A stretch of DNA of 64,000 nt from Weissella confusa (GTDB lineage Bacteria; Bacillota; Bacilli; Lactobacillales; Lactobacillaceae): NCBI GenBank assembly GCA_001436895.1, contig JQAY01000005.1:50337-114336 (forward strand), written 5' to 3'. Shown piece after piece: positions 1-8,855 of this stretch. Position 1 is the first letter of the stretch. Every line of letters starts with the position of its first letter. The notes under the pieces were generated by a model that did not search any database, was not told where the DNA came from, and saw only the letters and a program-made list of their open reading frames with translations. The position numbers and the translations under genes are program-made.

Positions 1-830
1 TAGGTGAGATCCGCCCATTTATTAAGTGGGTAGGTGGAAAAAGGCAGCTCCTTCCGGAACTGGCCAAGTATATTCCTGAAAACTTTGGGACATACTTTGA
101 GCCGTTTCTGGGTGGGGGTGCCTTTTTGCTGTCTTTAGAACCAAATAAAGCGGTTGTTAATGATTTCAATCCAGAGTTGGCGAATGTATGGCGTGTGGTA
201 CGCGACCAACCGGATGAATTGTTGGCTAAGCTAGTTGAACATCAGGCTAACAATTCCAAGGATTATTATCTTGATTTGCGTTTAACAGATCGTGATGGTC
301 GCTTAGAACAGATGACAGAAGTCGAACGAGCAGCACGTTTCATCTACATGATTAAGGTGGGATTCAACGGTTTGTGGCGTGTTAATAGTAAGGGGCAAAA
401 CAACGTACCATACGGCAAATATAAGAATCCGAAGATCGCTGATGAGGTGACGATCCACCGTGTGTCGGAATATTTGAATAATGCAGATATCGACATTTTG
501 ACGGGAGATTTTGAGAAGGCAGTGGAAAAAGCACAGACCGGGGACTTTGTGTATTTTGATCCGCCATATATCCCAGCAAGCGATACGGCTAGTTTTACAA
601 GTTACTCAAGTGAATTTGGTTACGACGAACAGGTACGCCTGCGTGACTTGTTTAAGACGTTGAAGGATCGTGGCGTTTATGTATTGTTGTCTAACAATGA
701 TGTGCCGTTGCTTCATGAATTATACGAAGGAATCGGTGTAATTGAGACGGTTGAAGCACACCGATTTGTAGCTGCAAAGGCAAGTAGTCGTGCAAAAGTT
801 TCTGAGGTACTGGTACGTAGTTGGGGGTAA
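1..830 (+). CDS. Dam-family adenine-N6 DNA methyltransferase (partial, 5' end outside window)
   Basis: Transfers a methyl group from S-adenosylmethionine to adenine in a short DNA site, protecting host DNA from the nuclease encoded next. The frame is open from base 3, with no start in the window; it reads through KWVGGKRQLLP and FEPFLGGGAF, the N-terminal SAM-binding signature of the D12/Dam class. The catalytic DPPY lies at nucleotides 558-569. About 275 residues are visible, close to the normal family length, so only a few codons are missing. An internal TTG at 126 would lose the SAM motif and is not the start. Only 6 bp separate it from the restriction gene, as expected for a type II restriction-modification operon. 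The recognition site cannot be read from sequence; GATC is possible because many Dam-class enzymes use it. Confidence 0.93.
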   Translation, partial: GEIRPFIKWVGGKRQLLPELAKYIPENFGTYFEPFLGGGAFLLSLEPNKAVVNDFNPELANVWRVVRDQPDELLAKLVEHQANNSKDYYLDLRLTDRDGRLEQMTEVERAARFIYMIKVGFNGLWRVNSKGQNNVPYGKYKNPKIADEVTIHRVSEYLNNADIDILTGDFEKAVEKAQTGDFVYFDPPYIPASDTASFTSYSSEFGYDEQVRLRDLFKTLKDRGVYVLLSNNDVPLLHELYEGIGVIETVEAHRFVAAKASSRAKVSEVLVRSWG

Positions 831-836
831 ACGATC

Positions 837-2249
837 ATGGCCAAAGTAAGGAGTAGAAAGCAAGATATCGCATGGCAATATTTATTTGACCGCTTTGACA
901 TTCCTAACCAAATTGAAAAGTATGGTGGGTTTGAAATCACGAGTAGCGATATTAATAAATACGTTCGAGAATATTACGCTAATCGACCTGATAATGCACC
1001 AGATGCTCGAAATCTGTTGAAGTTCGACTTCAGTAGCTATTTACCGGAAGTGTTTAAAGAGTCGGTTAATAAGGAAGTATTTGGTAAGAAGGCACAATTC
1101 TCATTGATGCCTAAAGGGAAAGATCGCTATGAAATTTCAGACTTCAAGACTTTTGAAAATCTGAAATATGAAGTGCTTGAACCGGTACGCATGACGTTTC
1201 CAAAATGGATTTCTGGTATTCGCCCGGAGAGTCCAGAAACAATAAATAGTGAAGCAGTTGCACAATCGGTTGCTGAAATGAGTGGCATGTTGAAGTATGT
1301 CATGAATGATTTAGATGCTGATGTTGTTGCAACACTTAGTGGTAAAAAAGGAACCGGACTAATTGACTTCCAGATTAGTCATTTTAGGGATGGACAAACA
1401 AAATTCGTGATTGATGGCTGGCAATCTGAGATCGATGGAGTTTATGAATCACCAAGTCGAGTTTTGATTATCGAATCAAAGAAGAAGCGACCAGAGGATT
1501 TTAATATTCGTCAGTTGTATATTCCAACTCGGATTTATCATGACCAAATGAAGTTTCCGAAGGAAATATATTCGGCATACTTCACTTACACAGATGATGT
1601 ATTTTCGTTCCACGTTTATCAGTTTACTGATATCAATGACTTTAACTCGCTTAAGAAAATTCGAGAATATGAATTCGTGTTTGAGGAAGAATCGAAGCCA
1701 GTTACGCGCGATACGTTGAAAATGTTGTTAGCGCAGGAACCGAACTCGATGGAACCAAGGCGAGAAGATGGTGAGTTAGTACCCTTTATTCAGGCTAATG
1801 ATCCGGAGAAAATATTTGAAATTCCAGTTGTATTGAGTGGTAAGTCGATTCAAAGCGAGCAAGGAGATATCTTTTCTGTTGGAACGAAAGAGTATCTGGC
1901 AGAATCGTTTAAGTTCGATATTCGACAGTCCGATTATTATGCCAATGCAGCGGAGTACTTCGGATTAGCGCAGAAGAAGGACGGTTATTTTAAAGTTTCT
2001 GAATTGGGTAGCATGTTTATCAAGTGCGATTACAATACAAAGTTGGGGTTGTTTGCAGAGCAATTAATTCAACGACCAATATTCCGGGCAATGATTGAAG
2101 TGTGGGTTGCAACAGGGTATTTGCCAGAGAAACCTATTGTTGAAAATTTGATCCGATTACATCGACCTGACATTGGCGGTAGCACAGTACCACGTCGAGC
2201 TAGTTCAGTTAACTCGATTATGAATTGGTTTATTACGCGAATACGGTAA
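837..2249 (+). CDS. Type II restriction endonuclease, PD-(D/E)XK type
   Basis: Probable cognate endonuclease of the adjacent Dam-class methylase. The 470-residue protein is not one I can name, but it has a plausible PD-(D/E)XK core: Asp200 in SEIDGVYE, followed by the beta strand VLIIESKKK, giving E213-x-K215 as the metal-binding and catalytic pair. The N-terminal 130 residues and the C-terminal 170 residues are probably target-recognition and winged-helix-like parts, judged only by position. ATG at 837 follows a GGGGG ribosome site and starts 6 bp after the methylase stop, so the two are cotranscribed. A rho-independent terminator follows directly. Codon choice is mixed and AT-rich compared with the core genes downstream, in keeping with acquisition. 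Alternative: another nuclease-like DNA-binding protein. Confidence 0.75.
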   Translation: MAKVRSRKQDIAWQYLFDRFDIPNQIEKYGGFEITSSDINKYVREYYANRPDNAPDARNLLKFDFSSYLPEVFKESVNKEVFGKKAQFSLMPKGKDRYEISDFKTFENLKYEVLEPVRMTFPKWISGIRPESPETINSEAVAQSVAEMSGMLKYVMNDLDADVVATLSGKKGTGLIDFQISHFRDGQTKFVIDGWQSEIDGVYESPSRVLIIESKKKRPEDFNIRQLYIPTRIYHDQMKFPKEIYSAYFTYTDDVFSFHVYQFTDINDFNSLKKIREYEFVFEEESKPVTRDTLKMLLAQEPNSMEPRREDGELVPFIQANDPEKIFEIPVVLSGKSIQSEQGDIFSVGTKEYLAESFKFDIRQSDYYANAAEYFGLAQKKDGYFKVSELGSMFIKCDYNTKLGLFAEQLIQRPIFRAMIEVWVATGYLPEKPIVENLIRLHRPDIGGSTVPRRASSVNSIMNWFITRIR

Positions 2250-2258
2250 AATTGTGGG

Positions 2259-2285
2259 AGCCGGGCTTTTAAGCTCGGCTTTTTT
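2259..2285 (+). terminator. Intrinsic terminator after the restriction-modification operon
   Basis: An 8-bp stem (AGCCGGGC / GCTCGGCT, one G-T wobble) with loop TTTTAA is followed by a T run, 9 bp after the endonuclease stop. Confidence 0.85.
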
Positions 2286-2406
2286 GTTGCGGATTAATGA
2301 AGAAAATGTATTTAGTTAACGGGGTGATCGTTTTATTAGTGAGTTTTGCTTTAATTTATGATCTAATTAAATAAAGACTATTTATATGGGGAGTAGGTAT
2401 AGTTGT

Positions 2407-4377
2407 ATGGATTTTTTTAGATCTACGGTTAAAAAGCAATCTGATTCTTGGATTTTCCCTAGTGGTAAGGGATTGACACTTAGTGGAATTAACGCAGCTG
2501 GAATCGATACGTTTTCTGATGTGCCAATAAATTCAATTACACGCGAAGGTATCCAGAACTCTTTGGATGCGAAGGATCTAGCTGTTGATGGACCGGTCGT
2601 GGTCAAATTCCAAAAACATGACATTCCGTCTAGCGATATTCCAGGTATCGAAGAGCTGAGAAATGAGGCTTTGCCTGCAATGCGATCAAAGTGGGATAGC
2701 TCAGAAACAGCACAAGATTTTTTAAACACATATGAAAATGTCATAAATGAAGCAACAGTTCCGGTACTTCAAATGAGCGATTTTAATACCAAAGGATTGG
2801 CGAACAAAAATTGGCAATCATTAATTTTTGTTGCAGGTGATTCAGTTAAAGATGACGAAGCATCAGCTGGAAGTAAAGGTATTGGAAAATTTGCGCCATT
2901 CGCAGCCTCCAATTTACGGATGGTTTTTTATCATTCAATTTCGGAAGGTGAAGGTGAGCGCAGTATTGGTGTGTCGCAATTAGTATCATTCGATAAGCCA
3001 GCAAAAGACGAAGTGACTCAGGGACCAGCCTATTACTCTGCCAAAATGGAAGGTACAAAGTATCTACCAATGAGCGGAGACTTGCCATTTGCGATTAATC
3101 GAAAGATAAATGAAAAAGGAACTGACCTTTTTGTAGTTGGCTTTAAAAATGATCCTAATTGGGAAGACCGAATTAAGATAGCGGTGCTTTCCAATTTTTT
3201 GATCTCTATTTGGGCAGGCGAATTAGAAGTTCATATTCAAGATGAAGTTATTAATAAAGACTCATTAGCAAGTTTATTTCAATATTTTGAAAAGCTTGAG
3301 AGTGACAATTCTCGTAAATCAGATGCGTTTAAGGTGACGGACGAGTACAAAGATGCTTTCCGTGCATTCGAAGTTTTGAATAGTCCTAAACGAATTGAAT
3401 TACCATTACCTGAAAAAATGGTCAATGATTATGAGTTTATAGAATCGGCCAAGGATGCACATCTATATTTGGCAATTCTTGATGACACAAATCGAAAAGT
3501 TCTTCAGACTCGTAAGTCTGGAATGAAAATTAATTATAAAAATCACATCAGTGGATCAATAAACTTTTTTGGAATATTCCAGGCTACTGGACAGAAATTA
3601 AATAAGTTCCTCAAAGATATAGAAAATGCAAATCACGATGACTGGTACGTAGATAGAATTATCGATAAAAAGCTTAAAAAAGAGGCGACCAGCTTTTTAA
3701 AGGACCTGAATAGGTTTTACAAAGATTCGGTTGTTGATAATTTTTCTAATGCGAATACTGAAAGCATGGATGTGTTTGGTCTAAGCAGTATTTTGACGGT
3801 GCATCAAAATGGTTTGGAATCAGAAAATTCTGGCGAAGCTTCACTTGATAAAAAAATTACGGAACTGGTAATTAAGAAGCAAAAGAATAAAGTTAAGGTA
3901 GCTCAACCGAAACAAAAATCCAAAAAAGATGACAACGTCATTGGCGATGTATTTGGAGAACCAGATGATGATGAGGTAGAGAGCCCAGAGCCAACTAGAA
4001 CACCGGATCGTAGAGATGAAGGAAGCGGAGTAACTAACACACCGGAAGAGCAACGTCAAAAGGCCCGCCGTGGAGCGGAATTAACTGAGATCGGGGTCCG
4101 CTTGATTGAAGTTGATGCGGAGAAGGGTGAGTACAAAATTAATATAAAGGCGCCCAGAGACCGCGCGAAAATTGAAGTTGAATTTCGAATTACGGGTGAA
4201 AACGGTTCAGACGAACTGGTCAAAATTAAATCAGTTGATATTCCTAATGCGGAAGAGCTCACGGAAAGCAGTGTTCTTATCAACAATGTGAAAAAGAATG
4301 AGATGATACGCGGATCTGTAACCATTGATTTTGGCACGCGAGTTCGGTTAGGAGGTAAAACATATGAAATTAAGTAA
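2407..4377 (+). CDS. GHKL (HSP90/MutL-like) ATPase of a putative defence cassette
   Basis: First gene of a four-gene cassette. The protein has the three Bergerat-fold ATP-binding motifs: an N box TREGIQNSLDA at about residues 45-55, a metal and adenine-binding stretch MSDFNTKGL at about 123-131, and a glycine-rich lid GSKGIGKFA at about 155-163. A long middle region follows, then a lysine/glutamate-rich low-complexity linker at about 490-560, then a small beta-rich C-terminal domain. I prefer ATG 2407 over the in-frame ATG at 2386, because GGGGAG lies upstream of 2407 and nothing lies upstream of 2386. Its 3' end overlaps the next gene by 14 bp. GHKL ATPases recur in phage-defence loci (for example MZA and Tiamat) as probable sensors or switches, but I cannot assign this one to a named system. 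Confidence 0.82.
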   Translation: MDFFRSTVKKQSDSWIFPSGKGLTLSGINAAGIDTFSDVPINSITREGIQNSLDAKDLAVDGPVVVKFQKHDIPSSDIPGIEELRNEALPAMRSKWDSSETAQDFLNTYENVINEATVPVLQMSDFNTKGLANKNWQSLIFVAGDSVKDDEASAGSKGIGKFAPFAASNLRMVFYHSISEGEGERSIGVSQLVSFDKPAKDEVTQGPAYYSAKMEGTKYLPMSGDLPFAINRKINEKGTDLFVVGFKNDPNWEDRIKIAVLSNFLISIWAGELEVHIQDEVINKDSLASLFQYFEKLESDNSRKSDAFKVTDEYKDAFRAFEVLNSPKRIELPLPEKMVNDYEFIESAKDAHLYLAILDDTNRKVLQTRKSGMKINYKNHISGSINFFGIFQATGQKLNKFLKDIENANHDDWYVDRIIDKKLKKEATSFLKDLNRFYKDSVVDNFSNANTESMDVFGLSSILTVHQNGLESENSGEASLDKKITELVIKKQKNKVKVAQPKQKSKKDDNVIGDVFGEPDDDEVESPEPTRTPDRRDEGSGVTNTPEEQRQKARRGAELTEIGVRLIEVDAEKGEYKINIKAPRDRAKIEVEFRITGENGSDELVKIKSVDIPNAEELTESSVLINNVKKNEMIRGSVTIDFGTRVRLGGKTYEIK

Positions 4378-5233
4378 TAATTCGTTTCCTTATCCGGTAT
4401 TAAGCGCTTCTGATTCCCTTAGCTTTGAAAATGAATTCGTATTTGGAGATAGTTTTAGCGTAGATGTATCCCAAGAACAGGTTGGACAGTCCGACTTTGA
4501 ACTTGTGATCCAATACAAACTAAAAAATGACGATCTTCAAAAAATGATAAATGATGGTACCGCGTTGGTACTGGCGCATCTTGAAAGCAGTTTAACTTCG
4601 TATCGAAAGGCGATTCCATTTCCCGAAAATAAAGACACGCTTCGCTTAAGCGTTGACGCGGAATCTGTCACTAAGAACATTGAGCTAACTGTTTTGGTCG
4701 TCGCAAGAATTGATATTCCAGAGTATATGAATTCGGGATTTAATCCTGAGCTTTTTGGTGAGGATTATGTTGTAAAAAACATTATGCGCGGAGATATTTT
4801 GGCTTTCGAGCCAACAGTGGAGATTGAACTTCAAATGGAGGACTCTGCACCGAAGAGTGTGCAAACCTTCATTAAAGTATCAAAATCAAAGAATAAGAGC
4901 ATGACTGTGAACCTTGATGGTGAATCTATTCGGATTGAAATTCCTGAAGCGGCATATAAGATATACGCACAAATGCAGAATGCGAAAGAAGTTAAAATTG
5001 CAAACTTCTCTTTGTTGATTCCTGCGTTGATGATAGCTGTTGATGACATCAAAGATGAGGGGTCTACGAATGGTGATTATCTTTGGTATAAGGAATTGTC
5101 CATGTATATTTTCGAGTCTTTGAAATACAGCGATAGTAAGTTGGAAAACACTTCTTCTCTAGTAGTTGCGCAACAATTACTGAATAATCCAATTATTCCG
5201 GCGTTTGAAGTATTTAATGAGGTTGATGAGTGA
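4364..5233 (+). CDS. Unrecognised cassette protein B (289 aa)
   Basis: I do not recognise a family. The protein opens with a conserved-looking FPYPVLSASD stretch and alternates short beta-type segments with charged loops through about residue 190, then becomes helical. It has no signal peptide, membrane segment or obvious catalytic motif. ATG 4364 has a strong GGAGG site at 4351-4355, which lies inside the end of the ATPase gene, and the two frames overlap by 14 bp. Its stop (TGA 5231-5233) overlaps the next ATG. This coupling argues for a fixed stoichiometry with the ATPase. From memory, proteins with a similar FPYPVL opening accompany GHKL ATPases in MZA-type loci; that is unverified. Confidence 0.8.
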   Translation: MKLSNNSFPYPVLSASDSLSFENEFVFGDSFSVDVSQEQVGQSDFELVIQYKLKNDDLQKMINDGTALVLAHLESSLTSYRKAIPFPENKDTLRLSVDAESVTKNIELTVLVVARIDIPEYMNSGFNPELFGEDYVVKNIMRGDILAFEPTVEIELQMEDSAPKSVQTFIKVSKSKNKSMTVNLDGESIRIEIPEAAYKIYAQMQNAKEVKIANFSLLIPALMIAVDDIKDEGSTNGDYLWYKELSMYIFESLKYSDSKLENTSSLVVAQQLLNNPIIPAFEVFNEVDE

Positions 5234-6000
5234 TGAATATACCTATTGTTTCTAATAACTTTTTAGAAGAGTTTGATACGAATTTTGATACCGACATGCT
5301 TGATTTATACAAGCTGCAAAACACGTTAGAAATTCAAAATGTCATGAATAAAGAAGGAAATGTTTTCCGAACAAAAAAAGAGTATGAGAAGCATGAGTTG
5401 CTGTTGCCAGAAACTAGCGAGTATGACAACGCGTATGAAAACATTGTGAGTTTACACTCGCAGTTAAGAAATTTAACGCCCGTAGAAGCGACAGATCCTC
5501 GAATTTGGGTTGCTTTGGAAAATACTGATTTTTTGGATTATCATTTGCGCGTGTTGAAGGTGATGGATTTTAAAGCTGGAAAACAAGAATCTTCAATTAA
5601 GAGCCGCTCAAGTTTTATTGTGAACGGACATAAAAGATCGTTAGCGATAAATAACTTAGCTTCACTATGGTGGATAGGGCATGTTTTTTATGATCCAGAA
5701 CATGAAGATCCGTATCATTTTGTTAAGCTTTTTACACAAACTGATTTTAGAGGGAATTTTGTTGCGCTTTCGTCAAGTAATGTAATTGATAGTGATCACA
5801 TACGATTGGGTATATTTGATGCTGTGTTTGAGCTGATTCAAGATGGAAAAATTTCTCAGAACAGAAAGGCATTTTCTGAAGCTAATAAGATTATGAATAT
5901 GATTGGCGGGATTAGATTGTTGGATCTTCTATCACGTAAAGAAGTGTATGAGTACGTATTAAAAAGCTTGCCTACCCAGCTTGAGTCTAAGAGGAGATGA
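5233..6000 (+). CDS. Unrecognised cassette protein C (255 aa)
   Basis: I do not recognise a family. The protein is mostly alpha-helical by inspection, cytoplasmic, with no membrane segment, and contains a central aromatic-rich stretch (LASLWWIGHVFYDPEHEDPY) that could be a structural core. The ATG at 5233 forms a TGATG stop-start overlap with gene B, so translation is probably coupled; a GTG at 5230 is also in frame but is less likely. Four bases separate it from the nuclease gene. Its place between the ATPase pair and a GmrSD-like effector suggests an adaptor or regulatory subunit, which is inference from context only. Confidence 0.78.
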   Translation: MNIPIVSNNFLEEFDTNFDTDMLDLYKLQNTLEIQNVMNKEGNVFRTKKEYEKHELLLPETSEYDNAYENIVSLHSQLRNLTPVEATDPRIWVALENTDFLDYHLRVLKVMDFKAGKQESSIKSRSSFIVNGHKRSLAINNLASLWWIGHVFYDPEHEDPYHFVKLFTQTDFRGNFVALSSSNVIDSDHIRLGIFDAVFELIQDGKISQNRKAFSEANKIMNMIGGIRLLDLLSRKEVYEYVLKSLPTQLESKRR

Positions 6001-6004
6001 TTAA

Positions 6005-7705
6005 ATGGCGGAACAATTCTTACAATCATTAACGGTAACTCTAAAACAGTATATGTCTTTGGATACCGGTCAGTATATGATCCCATTTTCTCAAAGACCA
6101 TACGAATGGACAGAGGTGCAGGTTGAACGATTATTTAGGGATCTCACATCGCTTGGATTACCAGGAGCATATGAAACGAAACACGTATTGAATTTCTTCA
6201 CATTCTCAAATGAAGAAGAAAAGCTAAAACTGTTTGACGGGCAGCAACGTACAGTGACGACGCTGATGATCTATGCTGAAGGATTAAGACTATCTGTCGA
6301 ACGCGGAGAACTTAATGTTAAATTTGCATCGAAAAAGTATCAAAACTATATCAGTGACGAAGATGAAAATGGAACCGTTACACCAAAAGTGGTGTTCGAT
6401 AAAGGTGAGGTTACTGATGAGTTTTATAAGCTAATTGACTTTGAAAATGACTATCTAGTAAAAGAACATGAAGGTCTCGATTTGTCGATCAGGTCATTTA
6501 TAAGAAATAGGCTGAAAATTCAACAGTTGTGGCGTGAAATAGTTTCGGATGATCCCGACGTTGTAGTGAAAGAGATACTGAGCCGATTTTTAGAGTCGAC
6601 CTATTTAATTGAAATTATCGCTACAACAGAAGAAGTAGCACAAAGAATGTTTGAGACACTTAATAACACGGGTAAAACGTTAGAATCATATTATGTGTTG
6701 AAAAACGATTTAGTATCAAAACTGGGCGAATCGGTAGTAAGAGAAAAATGGAATAAATTGGATGACCTATTAGGTGACTTAGATCGCAGAACATTCTTAA
6801 GTACTGTGGCCACGCTGTTTGCTGGAAAAATAGACAAACAAAATGTGTTAGAGTCAATCTATACTTCGTACGAGGGCGGCATATCGATAGGACTGTTGGA
6901 TGCGCTATTGGAAATAGCAGTTGCATACGATAAAGCAATAAATCCAAACCAGATGGAAATATCAAATGTCATAGAGCGAGATGAGTATAATTACACCATT
7001 GATTCTTTGAGAGATGTGTTTGGACTAAAGCAACAAACGCCAATGCTGACTGCGATGATCCTTAGCAATTACTCTACTTCTGATGAAATAGCGGTCTTAA
7101 AGAAAGTAAAAAGTTTGGCGGTACGGCTATTGTTCTTTAAGGAAGGTCGTGCAAATAGTTTTGAAAATCCGTTGGCTGAAATGGCACACGCCGTGTATGA
7201 AGATAAAATTCCAGTGAAAGAAATTTTTAATAAACTGCAAGAAGGTGGATTAAATATTTCGGATGATAGTTTACGCAGTGTAATTGTGGATAGAGAAATA
7301 ACGACACCTTCTGCAAGAAAAAAAGCTAAATTTGTGTTTAAAGAGCTTTACAATCAAGAGTTGGCAAAAAATCAATCGGAAACTATGCTGCCTAACAATC
7401 TTCAGAAGATACATTACGAGCATATCTTGCCTGAAAAGCCAAAGTCGGGTAGTGAGTGGATGAAAGATTTTCCAGATGACACCACGCGTGAACACTTAAC
7501 AAAAACTTTGGGGAATGCGACGTTGCTTATTGGATCTAAGAATGAAAAATTAGGAAATAAAGAATTCTCAGATAAACGCGAAATATATAAGACGAGCTCT
7601 TTGATCGAAAATAGAAGACTTGCCGAGAATAAGCGATGGACTGCTAAAGAAATAAAGAAGCGTTCAGTACTTTTGGCTGAGCAATTCGTAAAATTGTACA
7701 AGTAA
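6005..7705 (+). CDS. GmrSD/SspE-like DUF262-DUF1524 nuclease (cassette effector)
   Basis: Probable nuclease effector of the cassette. The N-terminal half is a DUF262 (ParB-like NTPase) domain: QRPYEW at about residues 30-35 and the hallmark FDGQQRTVTTLM at 77-88. The C-terminal part is a DUF1524 HNH-type nuclease: the YEHILPEKP segment with His473, then TLGNATLLI and the N-E-K-L-G-N-K-E-F series that completes the metal site. This two-domain order is that of single-chain GmrSD, the type IV enzyme that cuts glucosylated hydroxymethylcytosine DNA, and of SspE, which senses phosphorothioated DNA. ATG 6005 follows AAGAGGAGAT 4 bp after gene C. No modification genes lie nearby, so it could target modified phage DNA or be gated by the ATPase. 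A perfect-stem terminator ends the operon. Confidence 0.88.
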   Translation: MAEQFLQSLTVTLKQYMSLDTGQYMIPFSQRPYEWTEVQVERLFRDLTSLGLPGAYETKHVLNFFTFSNEEEKLKLFDGQQRTVTTLMIYAEGLRLSVERGELNVKFASKKYQNYISDEDENGTVTPKVVFDKGEVTDEFYKLIDFENDYLVKEHEGLDLSIRSFIRNRLKIQQLWREIVSDDPDVVVKEILSRFLESTYLIEIIATTEEVAQRMFETLNNTGKTLESYYVLKNDLVSKLGESVVREKWNKLDDLLGDLDRRTFLSTVATLFAGKIDKQNVLESIYTSYEGGISIGLLDALLEIAVAYDKAINPNQMEISNVIERDEYNYTIDSLRDVFGLKQQTPMLTAMILSNYSTSDEIAVLKKVKSLAVRLLFFKEGRANSFENPLAEMAHAVYEDKIPVKEIFNKLQEGGLNISDDSLRSVIVDREITTPSARKKAKFVFKELYNQELAKNQSETMLPNNLQKIHYEHILPEKPKSGSEWMKDFPDDTTREHLTKTLGNATLLIGSKNEKLGNKEFSDKREIYKTSSLIENRRLAENKRWTAKEIKKRSVLLAEQFVKLYK

Positions 7706-7722
7706 ACTTTGATCATTTATTG

Positions 7723-7752
7723 CAGCGAATCAATTTGATTCGCTGTTTTTTT
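7723..7752 (+). terminator. Intrinsic terminator after the GHKL/GmrSD cassette
   Basis: A perfect 10-bp stem (CAGCGAATCA / TGATTCGCTG) with a 3-base loop is followed by seven T. Confidence 0.93.
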
Positions 7753-7835
7753 CTAAATAAAATGTACACCATGTTAAATGTCTATTGGGGTGTTATATTA
7801 ATGGTGTTAACATTTTTGTTTGGGGAGAATTAAAA

Positions 7836-8798
7836 ATGAAAGTATATCTAGTCGCGCAGAATGCTAGTCATGATATTGAAAACGAGTATAACTTTTTGTG
7901 GTCACCGAAGTTAACCAAATCGGGTGGACGCAACCTGGGATATGAAAATATGAAGCAAGTCAGAAAAGGGGATGTGATTTTGCACTCGTTTGATCAGGCG
8001 ATAAAGGGGATAAGCGTTGCTGTAGACGATGTTTACTCTGCTGACCGACCTGATTTTTTAGGATTTGATTCTGATGGGAAATGGGATCCTGATGGTTGGC
8101 GCGTGGATGTATCGATGATTCCGGTTGATTTTTCACTACGAAACGACCGAGATTATTATGGTAGGGATGACAGCCAAGTGTTTCAAAAGAACGGCCAGTT
8201 AAATCAAAGGTATCTAAGTGTAGTTGGGGATGCCTTGCTTGATTTTTTCAAGCAAAAAATTCCCCAGTTAAAACGTGTTTTGGATAATCAGGAAGTGGAA
8301 GAAAGAGGGTCATGGCAGGAACTGAAGGACACTGATTTCTCGTTAAATGAACAAGCGGACTTTGATATAGATGAATTATCCGCTGATAATTTACCTGATT
8401 ATAATAATGATGCTAAAGCGATCATTGGGTTTATTGGTGAACAGGCAGCAGTGAAATATTTAAAGTCAAAATATCCTGATGCAAAGGTAAAAGGGTGCTC
8501 GCTAAATCTTGATAGTAAAAACGGTAATGATTCTTTAGGATATGACATTGAGGTTAAGTTTAATAACCAAGAGAAGTGGTTTGTTGATGTAAAGACTACT
8601 ACAGGAAAGTCTGATATGTTCTATCTATCTGAAAATGAATATCAAACTGCTTTGAACCTAGAAAATGAAGCGAAGAAAAACTACTTTATTCTGCGAATTT
8701 CAAAATTAAACAAAGATAACCTTTCAGGGGATGTCCAAAAATTAAGTGTGAATGACTTGAGACTAGAAGTAAATTCTTACAGGGCGTTTATTAAGTAA
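7836..8798 (+). CDS. EVE-DUF3883 protein, candidate modification-dependent nuclease
   Basis: Two-domain protein of 320 residues. The N-terminal 130 residues read as an EVE/PUA-like fold (NFLWSPKL, then MKQVRKGDVILHSFDQAIKG), the fold that reads modified bases in many type IV restriction enzymes. The C-terminal part is a DUF3883-type PD-(D/E)XK domain: GFIGEQAAVKYL, GYDIEVKF and the catalytic-type DVKTT, with Asp in place of the more usual Glu. ATG 7836 follows GGGGAG at 7822-7827; the longer frame from 7785 has no ribosome site. It stands alone after a terminator, so it is a separate unit in the island. It would be expected to cut DNA with modified bases. An alternative is a non-cutting defence accessory protein. 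Confidence 0.78.
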   Translation: MKVYLVAQNASHDIENEYNFLWSPKLTKSGGRNLGYENMKQVRKGDVILHSFDQAIKGISVAVDDVYSADRPDFLGFDSDGKWDPDGWRVDVSMIPVDFSLRNDRDYYGRDDSQVFQKNGQLNQRYLSVVGDALLDFFKQKIPQLKRVLDNQEVEERGSWQELKDTDFSLNEQADFDIDELSADNLPDYNNDAKAIIGFIGEQAAVKYLKSKYPDAKVKGCSLNLDSKNGNDSLGYDIEVKFNNQEKWFVDVKTTTGKSDMFYLSENEYQTALNLENEAKKNYFILRISKLNKDNLSGDVQKLSVNDLRLEVNSYRAFIK

Positions 8799-8826
8799 TT
8801 AAAGTGTTTCCACTTACTTTCCACCA

Positions 8827-8855
8827 TTGACCACCCCGGTCGCCTTCTGTATACT
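8827..8855 (+). promoter_or_regulatory. Sigma-A promoter of the D-lactate dehydrogenase-like gene
   Basis: TTGACC (8827-8832), 17-bp spacer, TATACT (8850-8855). It drives the gene at 8890 and marks the return from the defence island to core genes. Confidence 0.85.

Noticed and set aside
2386-2406. ATG 2386 as start of the GHKL ATPase gene
   Set aside because: There is no ribosome site upstream of it, whereas GGGGAG precedes ATG 2407 in the same frame.
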